A stretch of DNA of 40,819 bases from CALBZH01 sp964538515 (GCA_964538515.1 CAZIEW010000050.1:1-40819), one strand, 5' to 3'. Shown: positions 22,988-31,902, counted from the first letter of the stretch. Made by a program: numbers and translations. Notes: generated by a model from the letters alone, not told the origin.

Positions 22988-24660
22988 GATTCCTTCTTGC
23001 CTTTCAGGACTTCCTCCCGCAACTGCCGGCGCAGCACCTTGCCGACGATCGTCTTCGGGAGCGAATCACGAAACTCAACCTGCTTCGGAACCTTGTAGGC
23101 CGCCAGGCGCGACTTGCAGAACTCGATCATTTCCTCCTCGGTCAGCGTCGCCCCTGGCTTGACCACGATAAAGGCCTTCACCGTCTCCCCCCGATACGGA
23201 TCGGGCACACCCACCGACACGGCGTCGAGGACCTTCGGATGCTCATAGAGGACCTCGTCGATCTCTCTTGGATAGACGTTGTATCCTCCGGCCAGGATGC
23301 AATCCTTCTTGCGATCGATGATGGTCACGTACCCCTCGGCGTCCATCTCGGCGATATCCCCCGTGAAGAGCCAGCCGTCTTTCACCACCTTTTGCGTCTC
23401 CTCCGGGTTCTTCCAGTACCCCTTCATGACTTGGGGACCGCGCACCACCAGCTCCCCCGCTTCCCCCGGCCCCAATTCGCGCTCTCCAAATTCCAAGTCC
23501 ATGATCTTGGCTTCGGTATCGGGCAGTGGAATCCCGATCGACCCCGTCTTGCGCGCCCCGGTGAGCGGGTTGGCGTGGGTCACGGGACTCGTCTCCGAGA
23601 GGCCGTAGCCTTCGATGATGGTGCCGCCCGTAAGGGATTCGAAGGTCTTGAGAACCTCAAGCGGCATGGGGGCCGAGCCCGTGATGCAATAGCGGATGGA
23701 GTGGAGCTCAAACGATTTGATCTGCGGATGATTCACAAGCGCGACATAGATGGTCGGAACGCCCGGGAAGATCGTGGGCTTGCTCTTCTGGAGCGTTTTC
23801 AGGAACTGGTTGACTTCGAATCGCGGGACGAGGATCACGGCCGCTCCGATGTACAGGCCCAGATTCATGACAACCGTCATGCCAAAGACGTGGAAGAACG
23901 GAAGAATCGCCAGCATCCGCTCCTCACCCCAGCGAAGATCGGGAATCCACGCGACCAGCTGGACCACGTTCGCCAGGATGTTCCGGTGCGTGAGCATGAC
24001 TCCCTTGGCCAGTCCGGTCGTCCCACCGGTGTACTGGAGCAGCGCGATGTCGTCCAGCTCCGCGGGACACGTCGCGCTCGTCGGCGTGGCCTGCTTCAAC
24101 GCCTGCTTGAGATTGAGGACGTCCTTGCCGTACGGAACGGCGGTGAAGAGCTTATCCTTGCGGGCTTTCAGCGGATAGAGCAAGCTCAAGGGAAACGGGA
24201 GGGCCTCCTTCAGGCTCGTCACCAGGACCTTTCGAATCCGCGTCCGGGAGAGAACCGGCTCGACCTTGGGAAACAGGTGATCCAGCACGACGAGGAATTC
24301 CGCTTCCGAATCCTCCCATTGGTGCTCGATCTCGCGCTCCACGTACATCGGGTTCGTCATGACCACGATCCCGCCAAGCCACATCGTCGCGTAGTACGCG
24401 ATAATCGTTTGGGGGCAGTTGGGCAGCATGATGGCCACCTTGGCTCCCCTCCCGACCCCGAGGCCGCTCAGCACGGTCGCGCATCGCAGGATCTGGTCCC
24501 ACAGCTCCCCATAGCGGATCTTGGCGCCAAAAAACTCGGTGGCGACGTGCGACGCGTATTGCTTGGCGTTGGCTTCGAGAATCTTGGGAAGGCACTCAGG
24601 GGGGTATTCGAGAGTCTTCGGGATGCGGAAGCCCTGATGATCCAACCGGGGTTGATCCAT
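22984..24660 (-). CDS. Long-chain acyl-CoA ligase (AMP-forming)
   Basis: A 558-residue adenylate-forming enzyme that activates fatty acids to acyl-CoA. Visible motifs: P-loop YTGGTTGLAKGVMLTH, PFFHVFGMT, the A5 motif EGYGLSETSPVTH, GWLFTGDIAEMD, DRKKDCILAGGYNVYPREIDE and the catalytic-Lys region PKTIVGKVLRR. K541 sits in a PX4GK pattern, the type acetylated by Pat enzymes. Start ATG 24660 follows GGAG by six bases; longer starts lack a ribosome site. It follows etfBA by 137 bp and the DUF434 gene overlaps its stop. Together with EtfAB it suggests fatty-acid beta-oxidation. Confidence 0.94.
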   Translation of the reverse strand: MDQPRLDHQGFRIPKTLEYPPECLPKILEANAKQYASHVATEFFGAKIRYGELWDQILRCATVLSGLGVGRGAKVAIMLPNCPQTIIAYYATMWLGGIVVMTNPMYVEREIEHQWEDSEAEFLVVLDHLFPKVEPVLSRTRIRKVLVTSLKEALPFPLSLLYPLKARKDKLFTAVPYGKDVLNLKQALKQATPTSATCPAELDDIALLQYTGGTTGLAKGVMLTHRNILANVVQLVAWIPDLRWGEERMLAILPFFHVFGMTVVMNLGLYIGAAVILVPRFEVNQFLKTLQKSKPTIFPGVPTIYVALVNHPQIKSFELHSIRYCITGSAPMPLEVLKTFESLTGGTIIEGYGLSETSPVTHANPLTGARKTGSIGIPLPDTEAKIMDLEFGERELGPGEAGELVVRGPQVMKGYWKNPEETQKVVKDGWLFTGDIAEMDAEGYVTIIDRKKDCILAGGYNVYPREIDEVLYEHPKVLDAVSVGVPDPYRGETVKAFIVVKPGATLTEEEMIEFCKSRLAAYKVPKQVEFRDSLPKTIVGKVLRRQLREEVLKGKKES

Positions 24661-24717
24661 GCGACGCTCCGAGAATCGTGTAGGGGTTGATCGGGTCCAG
24701 GAGGAGAAGCTCGGGGT

Positions 24718-24767
24718 GTGGGGGCGCTCCCCCACGATTCCCGGACGGCGATCGCTCGCCGCCCGGG
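24718..24767 (-). other. Tandem hairpins between etfA and acyl-CoA ligase
   Basis: Two GC-rich inverted repeats lie here: 24718-24735 (7-bp stem GTGGGGG, 4-nt loop) and 24740-24767 (CCCGG/CCGGG and CGGCG/CGCCG arms around one mismatch and a 6-nt loop). There is no T-run, so they look more like RNA processing, stability or attenuation elements than terminators. Confidence 0.45.
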
Positions 24768-24797
24768 TGCAGACCGTCTGTCACGCTCTGACGGCCT

Positions 24798-25787
24798 TTA
24801 AGAGCATGTGGCCTTCAGCTTGCGCACTTCTTCCGTGAAAGCGGGGATGAAATTGAACAGGTCCTCCACCACGCCGAAATCCGCCTTGCTGAAGATGGGG
24901 GCCTCTCCGTCCTTGTTGATGGCCACGATGAACTTCGAGGATCCCATGCCGGCCAGGTGCTGGATGGCCCCTGAAATCCCGGCCGCGATGTACAGGTTCG
25001 GGTTGACCACCTTGCCCGTCTGGCCAACCTGGTCCGAATGGGGACGCCACCCGGAATCGACGGCCGCGCGCGAAGCACCCACCGCCGCACCGAGAATCTT
25101 GGCAAGCTCTTCAAGCATGGCATAATTTTCGGGCCCCTTCATGCCGCGACCGCCGGAGACGATGATTTCCGCCTCGGTGAGCTCGACCTTGCCGGAGGTA
25201 TCCAGGTCGATTCCCTTCACACGGGAGCGCAGCGCAGGCACCGGCAAGCTCAGCTTGACCACCTCGGCCTGATCCCCTTCGCTGGGAAGGAGGCAATCCA
25301 TCACGTTCGGTCGGCAGGAAATAACCGGGAGCGCCCCTTCTGCCCACTCACACCAGGCGAAGCACTTGCCGGCGAAAACCGGGCGTTTGGCCTTGATCTT
25401 GCCCCCGTCACAGGTGATTTGGGTGCAGTCCTGGGCCAGGGCAGCCCCCAGAGCGGCCGACAACCGGGCACCGAGGTCTTTGCCGTCCACCGAGGCCGGG
25501 AGAATGACCGCGGCGGGATCGCACTGCTTCACCGCATCGGCAACAAAGGGCACATAGGCTTCGGCCAAGTAAGACTCGAGCGCGGGATCATCGGCAACGT
25601 ACACCGTCTTGACTCCGTAGCGGCCCAGCTCGGCGGCCTTGGCGGCCACACCCGAGCCCACCGCGACGGCGCAGAGCGTCGTTCCCAGTGCATCGGCGAC
25701 CCGCTTGCCTTCGCTCGCGACTTCAAAAGACACGCGGCGGAAATTTCCGCCACGAAATTCGGCTACGATCAACACGCATTTTGCCAT
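24798..25787 (-). CDS. etfA: Electron transfer flavoprotein, alpha subunit
   Basis: A 329-residue FAD-binding ETF alpha subunit. The N-terminal alpha/beta domain opens with KCVLIVAEFRGGN. The C-terminal FAD domain has VDSGWRPHSDQVGQTGKVV, NLYIAAGISGAIQHLAGM and FIVAINKDGEAPIFSKADFG, the ETF-alpha signature. It pairs with EtfB to carry electrons from acyl-CoA dehydrogenases to a membrane oxidoreductase or, in some anaerobes, to take part in electron bifurcation. It starts 23 bp after etfB. Nothing unusual is seen. Confidence 0.96.
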   Translation of the reverse strand: MAKCVLIVAEFRGGNFRRVSFEVASEGKRVADALGTTLCAVAVGSGVAAKAAELGRYGVKTVYVADDPALESYLAEAYVPFVADAVKQCDPAAVILPASVDGKDLGARLSAALGAALAQDCTQITCDGGKIKAKRPVFAGKCFAWCEWAEGALPVISCRPNVMDCLLPSEGDQAEVVKLSLPVPALRSRVKGIDLDTSGKVELTEAEIIVSGGRGMKGPENYAMLEELAKILGAAVGASRAAVDSGWRPHSDQVGQTGKVVNPNLYIAAGISGAIQHLAGMGSSKFIVAINKDGEAPIFSKADFGVVEDLFNFIPAFTEEVRKLKATCS

Positions 25788-25810
25788 CTTCGTTCTCCTT
25801 ATCCCCGCAC

Positions 25811-26605
25811 TTACATGACCTTGGCTTCTTCGTGAAGCGCACGAACGAGCTCCCTCGCCTTGGCAGCCGTATCCTCTCCCTCAATGATCCGTCCCGCGGC
25901 GCGCTGGGGCGGCATTTCAAAGGCGGTAACCTGGATCTTGGCAGCCTGGGCCGAACAGTCGGCCGGGTCGAGCCCCAGGTCGGCGAGCTTCTTGGTTGCG
26001 AGTGGCTTCTTCTTGGCTTTCATGATACCGGGGAGTGAGGCGTAACGAGGATTCCAGACGGCATGCGAGCCGCCCATGGTGACAAGAGCGGGCAGATCCG
26101 CTTCGAGCGTCACTTTGCCGCCTTCGATGGGCCTTTCGATCACCACGTGGCTGCCGTCGGATTCCATGCTCACGGCCAAGGCCAGGTGAGGCCAGCCGAG
26201 GAATTCCGCCACCATGGCGCCTCGTTGGCCCAGGTCATAGTCGACGGCGCGGGAACCGCACACGACGACATCGGCGTTCAGCTCCTTCACCGCAGCGGCC
26301 AGAGCTTTGGCAACGGAGAGGCTGTCCGCACCTTCTAAAGCGGGATCGTCGATCAGGACACCGGTGTCCGCACCCATGGCCAGTGCCGTGCGCACCGATT
26401 CCACCACACGCTGGGGCCCCCAGCTCACTATGGTTACTGTTCCGCCGTGCTTTTCCTTCAATCGAAGAGCCGCTTCCACTGCGAATTCGTCATAGGGATT
26501 GATGATCCACTTCAGGTCATCGGTTGCGATCGACTTGCCATCGCCTGCGATTCGAATGACCGATTCTGTATCCGGGGTCTGTTTGAGTAGCACAACAACA
26601 TTCAC
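25811..26605 (-). CDS. etfB: Electron transfer flavoprotein, beta subunit
   Basis: A 264-residue ETF beta subunit. It opens with MNVVVLLKQTPDTE and has LKWIINPYDEFAVEAALRLK, ALAMGADTGVLIDDP, VVCGSRAVDYDLGQRGAMVA and the conserved LPALVTMGGS strand. The DYDLGQ region is part of the AMP/flavin site of the family. Start ATG 26605 has AGGAGG upstream. It leads the etfB-etfA-acyl-CoA ligase-DUF434 run. Of the 336 bp upstream (26606-26941), I could name no clear promoter, only the terminator of the Fur-type gene on the same strand. Confidence 0.96.
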   Translation of the reverse strand: MNVVVLLKQTPDTESVIRIAGDGKSIATDDLKWIINPYDEFAVEAALRLKEKHGGTVTIVSWGPQRVVESVRTALAMGADTGVLIDDPALEGADSLSVAKALAAAVKELNADVVVCGSRAVDYDLGQRGAMVAEFLGWPHLALAVSMESDGSHVVIERPIEGGKVTLEADLPALVTMGGSHAVWNPRYASLPGIMKAKKKPLATKKLADLGLDPADCSAQAAKIQVTAFEMPPQRAAGRIIEGEDTAAKARELVRALHEEAKVM

Positions 26606-26892
26606 GGCATTTCCTCCTTCCTAATGTGAGCTTCTGAGAGCTTCGTCCCGTGATTCCAAACTGGCCATTTGAAATCATGGAGCTCCTGTGCATCCCGCCA
26701 AAAGAACCCCTTAGCACATCCGCCAATCGACATTCAAGCACAAACGCAGCGAACGAAAGTGAGAAAAATACAATTCGATCCAACAGGTTACCATGAGCCG
26801 AACGTGCGGAAAGCCAAGCGGAATGCTGAGCGTGGCAAACAGGAGACAGGAATTACGGGTGGCATGCCGGACCGATCGATACAAAAGTGAGA

Positions 26893-26919
26893 GCCTCTCC
26901 CTCGAACGAAGCGAGAGGC
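26893..26919 (-). terminator. Probable terminator of the Fur-family gene
   Basis: GCCTCTC (26893-26899) pairs with GAGAGGC (26913-26919) over a 13-nt loop, 23 bp past the gene's stop. A modest T-rich stretch (TCACTTTTG) follows on the minus strand, so terminator strength is uncertain. Confidence 0.5.
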
Positions 26920-26941
26920 CACGAGCGGGCAGGGCTAAGAC

Positions 26942-27367
26942 TCAGTCCTTTCGACAATGGGGGCAAAGCCCCTGTACAACGACTTGTCGCTGAAGGACCT
27001 GGAAACCGTTGTCGATGGGTACCTGGATCTTCTCTTCCAGGGTGGGATCGTCCAAGTCCACGATGGTCTGACATTCGAGACAGATAAAGTGGTGATGCGC
27101 GGTTGTCTTGGCTTCATAACGCGCTACATCGGTCATGGGACTGACCCTCTGGATGAGCTTCACCTCATGGAACCGCTCCAGAGTCTTGTATACCGTTCCC
27201 AGAGAAATCATCGGGAATCGTCTGCGCACCTGCTGGTAGATCTCCTCGGCGCTCGGATGGTCTTTCGAGTCCAGTAAGGCCTGATAGATCGCCAGGCGCT
27301 GATATGTCACTTGCAAACCATGGTCCCTCAAAACGGTGATACAATCCCTGTCATTGCCTTCCTGCAT
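26942..27367 (-). CDS. Fur-family regulator, PerR-like
   Basis: A 141-residue metal-dependent repressor. An N-terminal winged helix contains VTYQRLAIYQALL and SLGTVYKTLERF. The C-terminal half has the metal ligands: AHHHFICLEC and CPHC give a structural Zn site (C96, C99, C135, C138), and H37, H91, H93 and D104 match regulatory-site positions of PerR. An Asp at 104, which in the PerR/Fur families separates peroxide sensors from iron sensors, favours PerR, while position 85 is Glu rather than Asp. ATG 27367 follows AGGGGGG. A promoter and a perfect palindrome lie upstream, consistent with autoregulation. The Sec peroxiredoxin 12 kb away is a plausible target. Confidence 0.9.
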   Translation of the reverse strand: MQEGNDRDCITVLRDHGLQVTYQRLAIYQALLDSKDHPSAEEIYQQVRRRFPMISLGTVYKTLERFHEVKLIQRVSPMTDVARYEAKTTAHHHFICLECQTIVDLDDPTLEEKIQVPIDNGFQVLQRQVVVQGLCPHCRKD

Positions 27368-27396
27368 GGACAGCCCCCCCTTTATCCAGATGGATT

Positions 27397-27410
27397 CCGC
27401 TTGCAAGCGG
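27397..27410. repeat. Perfect 14-bp palindrome in the PerR-like leader
   Basis: CCGCTTGCAAGCGG is a perfect palindrome between the promoter (27453-27480) and the start (27367). It may be an operator for the Fur-type regulator or an RNA structure. It does not look like the AT-rich classic Fur or PerR box. Confidence 0.4.
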
Positions 27411-27452
27411 CTCAGAGAAAAGAATTGGTTGCGACTTCACACCATGTTGGCC

Positions 27453-27480
27453 ATTATATAAATATTTCGCGGACTGGCAA
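27453..27480 (-). promoter_or_regulatory. Sigma-70-type promoter of the Fur-family gene
   Basis: On the minus strand TTGCCA (27480-27475), a 16-bp spacer and a perfect TATAAT (27458-27453) face the gene. The predicted leader is about 80 nt. Confidence 0.65.
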
Positions 27481-27515
27481 GCATGAAGATCCAACTGTCA
27501 GGTGACTTTTTCACT

Positions 27516-29393
27516 TCATTTGTCAGATGCTACGCGGAACCGCTTTAAGTAGACGAGGAGGATCGAAATGGCAGCCGGGGTAATCCCCGCGATGCGTGAA
27601 GCCTGCCCCAAGGACCTGGGCCGGATGTCCGCAAGCTTCTGTCTGATCTCGTTGGAGAGCCCGGGAACGGTCTGGATCGGAAACCCCTCTGGGATAAGCA
27701 TCTCCTCGAGATGCTTAAATTTCTTTACTTCTGTTTCTTGCCTGCGCAGGTACCCTTCGTACTTGCACTCAATCTCCACCTGCTCTTTGTTGCGCTCGGA
27801 TAGCTCCGAGCGAGCCTCTTCCATGAGCTCGACGTCCCGGTAGGTGAGCTCTGGGCGTTTGAGGAGCTTATGAAGGGAGACGGGCTCGTCGATCGGCGGG
27901 GAATTGCGCTCGACGAGCAACGCACTCACTCGCGCGGAAGGCCGCACAACGGTCTTTCGCAGCCGGTCGAGCTCTCCTTCGATGGCCTCGCGCCGCTCTT
28001 GCAGCTCCCGCCGGACGGATTCCGGATGCAAACCGAGATCGCATCCCTTTTCCAGCAGCCTCAGGTCGGCATTGTCCTCTCGAAGAAGCAGTCGGTATTC
28101 AGCCCGGGAGGTAAGCATCCGGTAAGGCTCGTTGGTTCCCCGCGTCACCAGGTCGTCGACCAGGACTCCCATGTACGCTTGGGATCGATCCAGCACGAAC
28201 GGCGGCCGTTTCTGAACCTGCAGGGCCGCATTCACGCCCGCCCAAAGCCCCTGGGCCGCCGCCTCTTCGTAGCCGGACGTCCCATTGATCTGCCCCGCGA
28301 GGAAGAGGCCCCCCACCCGCTTCGTCTCCAAGGTCGGCAGCAGTTGGGTGGGTTGGATGAAATCGTATTCGATGGCGTAGGCCGGCCGCATCACCTCCGC
28401 TTCTTCGAGTCCAGGAATCGTATGAATCAGGGCCAGCTGGATGTCGTAAGGAAGCGAATTGCCCGTTCCGCTCGCGTAGACCTCTTCGGTTTCGATTCCT
28501 TCCGGCTGCAGGATGATCTGGTGGAATTCCTTGTGGGGAAATTTCATCACCTTGTCTTCTAGGGAAGGACAATAACGGGCGGATACTCCTTGGATCGTCC
28601 CGTTGTAAAGCGGCGACAGATGGATGTGATTTCGAACGATCTCGTGGGTCCGGGCGTGCGTCCTTCCCAGGAAGCACGGATGAGGAACGTGGCTCACGCC
28701 CTCCGAAAACAGGGAAAACGGGCGCGGGCTGGCGTCCCCTTCCTGGCAGGCGAACCGAGAAAAGTCGATGCTGCGCCTGGCGATCCGCGCCGGAGTCCCC
28801 GTCTTCATCCTCCCTAGGGTAAAGCCGAGCGCCAGAAGTTGATCGGCCAGGTGGTTCGACGGAAATTCCCCGGCCCGGCCCGCCGGAATCCGAGCTCTGC
28901 CAATGTGAACCAGACCGTGAAGAAAGGTTCCCGTAGCCAGCACAACGGCGGACGCCCCGTAGCAGACTCCCAGTTGATCGAGAATGCCCCTCACCCGGCC
29001 GTCCTCGACGACCAGGGATTCCACCTCCGACTGCTTCAGATCGAGGTTGCGCTGCAGCTCGAGGGCCTGTTTCATGAGCGTCCGGTAGCGCACCTTGTCG
29101 TTTTGGGTCCTCGTTCCCTGAACGGCCGGGCCTTTTTTGGTATTCAGCACCCGGTACTGAAGGGCGGTTTTGTCCGAGATCTTGCCCATTTCCCCGCCCA
29201 AGGCGTCTATCTCCTTGACGAGATGCCCCTTGCCGATGCCGCCGATCGAAGGCGAGCACGGCATATGAGCCACCGTGTCGAGGGTGATGGAAAGCAGCAA
29301 CGTTTTGCAGCCCATGCGGGCCGCCGCCAAAGCCGCCTCGCATCCGGCATGCCCGGCACCGACCACGACCACATCGTAGGTGCTCACATTCAT
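27516..29393 (-). CDS. mnmG: tRNA uridine-5-carboxymethylaminomethyl modification enzyme MnmG
   Basis: A 625-residue FAD enzyme that, with MnmE, installs cmnm5U at the wobble position of certain tRNAs. Visible are the FAD-binding start VVVGAGHAGCEAALAAARMG, PCSPSIGGIGKGHLVKEIDALGGEM, LNTKKGPAV, ATGTFLHG, RMKTGTPARI and the C-terminal GLSNEIRQKLADIRPRSLGQASRIAGITPAA, all given here in short parts. Length is normal for the family. Start ATG 29393. A 7-bp stem (29415-29421 with 29435-29441) lies in its leader. It is divergent from the radical SAM gene at 29531, sharing a 137-bp intergenic space, and lies 148 bp upstream of the PerR-like gene on the same strand. Confidence 0.98.
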   Translation of the reverse strand: MNVSTYDVVVVGAGHAGCEAALAAARMGCKTLLLSITLDTVAHMPCSPSIGGIGKGHLVKEIDALGGEMGKISDKTALQYRVLNTKKGPAVQGTRTQNDKVRYRTLMKQALELQRNLDLKQSEVESLVVEDGRVRGILDQLGVCYGASAVVLATGTFLHGLVHIGRARIPAGRAGEFPSNHLADQLLALGFTLGRMKTGTPARIARRSIDFSRFACQEGDASPRPFSLFSEGVSHVPHPCFLGRTHARTHEIVRNHIHLSPLYNGTIQGVSARYCPSLEDKVMKFPHKEFHQIILQPEGIETEEVYASGTGNSLPYDIQLALIHTIPGLEEAEVMRPAYAIEYDFIQPTQLLPTLETKRVGGLFLAGQINGTSGYEEAAAQGLWAGVNAALQVQKRPPFVLDRSQAYMGVLVDDLVTRGTNEPYRMLTSRAEYRLLLREDNADLRLLEKGCDLGLHPESVRRELQERREAIEGELDRLRKTVVRPSARVSALLVERNSPPIDEPVSLHKLLKRPELTYRDVELMEEARSELSERNKEQVEIECKYEGYLRRQETEVKKFKHLEEMLIPEGFPIQTVPGLSNEIRQKLADIRPRSLGQASRIAGITPAAISILLVYLKRFRVASDK

Positions 29394-29530
29394 GAATCGA
29401 CTCGACCCCCACGCCCCGAGACGACTGGAACTCCTCTCGGGATTCTGTTACCTTTCACGGCGAATACCCATTAACACTCCGCCAACACTCCCCACGCCCT
29501 ATCCGGCGTGCCTCGTTCCGGGCAGCGACC

Positions 29531-30475
29531 ATGGGTCCTTTCGAAACCCACAAACCTTATCGCGACTTCAATTCTTATCTGCGCGAGCAGTTCGGGTGCC
29601 GCGTGCAGAAGATCTCCCTCGACGCTGGCCTCACCTGCCCCAACCGGGACGGGGCGCTCGGCACGGGAGGGTGCGTTTACTGCAACGCACGCGGATCGGG
29701 AACCGGCGCCGCCGAGCGCCGCATCTCCATCAGCAGACAGATTCAAGACGCCAAATCCTATCTTTCCCGCCGCTATAAGGCAAAGGCCTTCTTGGCCTAC
29801 TTCCAATCCTTCACCAACACCTACGGCCCCCTGCCGCTGCTGCGGTCCCTTTACGAGGAGGCTCTCTCCGATCCGGAGATCGTCGGGCTGAGCATCGGAA
29901 CGCGTCCCGACTGTGCTCCGGAAGACACCCTGGAGCTTCTGGCCGAGTTGGCGCGCAAGCGGCTCATTTGGCTCGAGTTTGGGCTCCAGTCGGCCTGCGA
30001 CGCGACCCTCGAGCGCATCCGTCGCGGCCACACCGTCGCGGATTTTGAGGATGCCCTGGCTAGAGCCCGCGGACGCGGGCTCCCCGTATGCGTGCACGTG
30101 ATCCTCGGGCTGCCGGGCGAATCACGCGAGGACATGCTCGGCACAGCCCGATTCCTGTCACGGATGGACATCCAGGCGGTGAAGATCCACCTGCTTTACG
30201 TCGTCCGCGGAACCCCGCTGGAAGCCTGGCTCCGGTCGGGGTCGTACACCTGCATGACGCGGGCGGACTACGTCGAGACCGTATCGGAATTTCTCGCCCT
30301 CCTTCCGCCTTCCGTGATCATCCAGCGCCTCACCGGGGACCCCCATCCGGATGAGCTTGTTGAACCGCAGTGGGCTCTCGACAAACAGCACAACCTCAAT
30401 GCCATCCTCCAGTACATGCGGGATCACGACCTGTACCAGGGAAAAGCGCTCGCCCCCGACGACAACATAGGCTAG
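29531..30475 (+). CDS. YhcC/TIGR01212-type radical SAM protein
   Basis: A 314-residue radical SAM enzyme. Its Fe-S cysteines are C36, C48 and C51 (CPNRDG, then GGCVYC), the variant spacing typical of the YhcC family rather than CX3CX2C. Other family stretches are AYFQSFTNTYGP, VGLSIGTRPDC, LEFGLQSACDATL, HVILGLPGESREDML and KIHLLYVVRGTPL. The function of the family is not firmly known; related enzymes act on tRNA or other macromolecules. Start ATG 29531. It is alone on the plus strand, divergent from mnmG, itself a tRNA modification gene. Confidence 0.93.
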   Translation: MGPFETHKPYRDFNSYLREQFGCRVQKISLDAGLTCPNRDGALGTGGCVYCNARGSGTGAAERRISISRQIQDAKSYLSRRYKAKAFLAYFQSFTNTYGPLPLLRSLYEEALSDPEIVGLSIGTRPDCAPEDTLELLAELARKRLIWLEFGLQSACDATLERIRRGHTVADFEDALARARGRGLPVCVHVILGLPGESREDMLGTARFLSRMDIQAVKIHLLYVVRGTPLEAWLRSGSYTCMTRADYVETVSEFLALLPPSVIIQRLTGDPHPDELVEPQWALDKQHNLNAILQYMRDHDLYQGKALAPDDNIG

Positions 30476-30508
30476 ACTCGCCTTCCGAAAACCGCCTGAA
30501 CGAATTCC

Positions 30509-30537
30509 TTGCGCTCGGTCTGAGCACGAACTATACA
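30509..30537 (+). promoter_or_regulatory. Probable promoter of the PRC/MgtE-N/CBS - Nramp operon
   Basis: TTGCGC (30509-30514), 17 bp, then TATACA (30532-30537). The -35 is weak. The predicted start near 30544 falls just before a perfect hairpin. Confidence 0.4.
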
Positions 30538-30550
30538 GCATCGCATCGTG

Positions 30551-30572
30551 ATTCCGGACGGTTATCCGGAAT
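30551..30572 (+). other. Leader hairpin of the metal-transport operon
   Basis: ATTCCGGA-CGGTTA-TCCGGAAT is a perfect 8-bp stem with a 6-nt loop, about 8 nt after the predicted transcription start and 40 nt before the start at 30613. It could be an operator or an RNA control element. Confidence 0.45.
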
Positions 30573-30612
30573 GGCCTTACCCCCTTGACGGGAATTCCAG
30601 GGAGACACCGCC

Positions 30613-31899
30613 ATGCTGCAGTTTGGTCTAAATGAGCACGGGCAGGAGGTCGCTCACTGCTATCTGTCCGACCTCCTGGAGAAAAAGGTCTTCGGCGCAC
30701 GGGGTGAGCTGCTGGGAAAGTTCAGCGACATTGTCGTTAGTCTGGGAGACCGCTACCCTCAGATCGACGGGATCGTCCTCAGCAAGCGTGGCTCAAAGAT
30801 CTGCATCTCGATCGAGAACATTGACCTTGCGGAATCTGCCGTTGCGAGACGACTGCGTCTGTCTACCGACCAGGTCCGTATCCTGGAGCCCACCGAAAGG
30901 CAGTTTTTCGTGCGTGAGATCTTGTACGACCGCCAAATCGTGGACGTCAACGGGGCGAAAGTCGAGCGTGTCAACGACATCCGTCTGCTTTTCGCCGGCG
31001 AGAAAGCGTTCGTGGCACAGATGGACGTTGGCTTTACGGGGCTTGCGCGCAGGCTTGGGTTTGAAAGAGGGGTTCGATGGATAGCGGGCGTTTTTGACCG
31101 ACCGCTTCGGGATGAGCTCGTCGACTGGAAATACGTCCAACCGCTCCCCGAAGGCTTTATCAGTCCTATCTCCCTCTCTTTGCGACAGGAGGAGCTCAAG
31201 CAGCTGCATGCCGGTGAGCTTGCGGACATCATCGAAGAGCTCGATCGCGATCAGCGCCTTTCCCTCGTCCAGTCGATCGGAGCGGAAGAAGCCGCGGACG
31301 CTCTCGAGGAAACGGATATCCGGGTTCAGACGTCGATCCTGCGCGACCTCGAAACCGAGCTCGCCGCCGATATCCTCGAGGAGATGGAGCCGGCGGTGGC
31401 CGCTGACGTCATGGACAAGCTCCCCGAAGAGACGCAGCAATCCATCCTTGAGGCCATGGAGGAGGAAGACCGGGCGCTCATCGAGATCCTCATTCACGCC
31501 AAGGAGGACAGCGCAGCCTCTCTCATGACCGTGGATTTCATCTCCTGCTCCGAAGACTATAACGTCGCCCAGGCCATGAAAGTGGTCAAGGAAGTCGCAG
31601 GAGACGTCGAATCCATCACCTATGTCTTTTGTACAGACGAGGAGTCCCGACTGCACGGCGTGGTGTCGATCCGAAGCCTGATCCTATCCGAGCCAACGAC
31701 TCCGCTTGCCGACATCATGAACCGACGCCTCGTGACGTTGAGTCTCGAAGACGACTGGGAGACGGTGGCAAGCCTGTTCCTCAAACTAAAATTCAGGGCT
31801 TTGCCGGTCGTTGATCGAGGCGGACACCTGCTGGGCATCGTGACCTTTTTCCACTCCTTTGAAGAGCTCCTCCCCTATTACCACAAGCAGGCAGCTTAA
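30613..31899 (+). CDS. PRC-barrel / MgtE-N / CBS cytosolic regulator of a metal transporter
   Basis: A 428-residue soluble protein. Residues about 15-180 look like two PRC-barrel-type segments (FGARGELLGKFSDIVV; DVNGAKVERVNDIRLLF). Residues about 195-300 are an MgtE N-terminal superhelix (LHAGELADIIEELDRDQRL, then AADILEEMEPAVAADVMDKL). Residues 300-420 are paired CBS domains (ASLMTVDFISCSEDYNVAQAM; LPVVDRGGHLLGIVT). In MgtE channels this cytosolic part senses Mg2+ and gates transport, but here no MgtE membrane domain follows. The gene starts the operon, 3 bp before an Nramp-type transporter, so it probably senses Mg2+ or Mn2+ for that transporter. Confidence 0.9.
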   Translation: MLQFGLNEHGQEVAHCYLSDLLEKKVFGARGELLGKFSDIVVSLGDRYPQIDGIVLSKRGSKICISIENIDLAESAVARRLRLSTDQVRILEPTERQFFVREILYDRQIVDVNGAKVERVNDIRLLFAGEKAFVAQMDVGFTGLARRLGFERGVRWIAGVFDRPLRDELVDWKYVQPLPEGFISPISLSLRQEELKQLHAGELADIIEELDRDQRLSLVQSIGAEEAADALEETDIRVQTSILRDLETELAADILEEMEPAVAADVMDKLPEETQQSILEAMEEEDRALIEILIHAKEDSAASLMTVDFISCSEDYNVAQAMKVVKEVAGDVESITYVFCTDEESRLHGVVSIRSLILSEPTTPLADIMNRRLVTLSLEDDWETVASLFLKLKFRALPVVDRGGHLLGIVTFFHSFEELLPYYHKQAA

Positions 31900-31902
31900 G
31901 CG

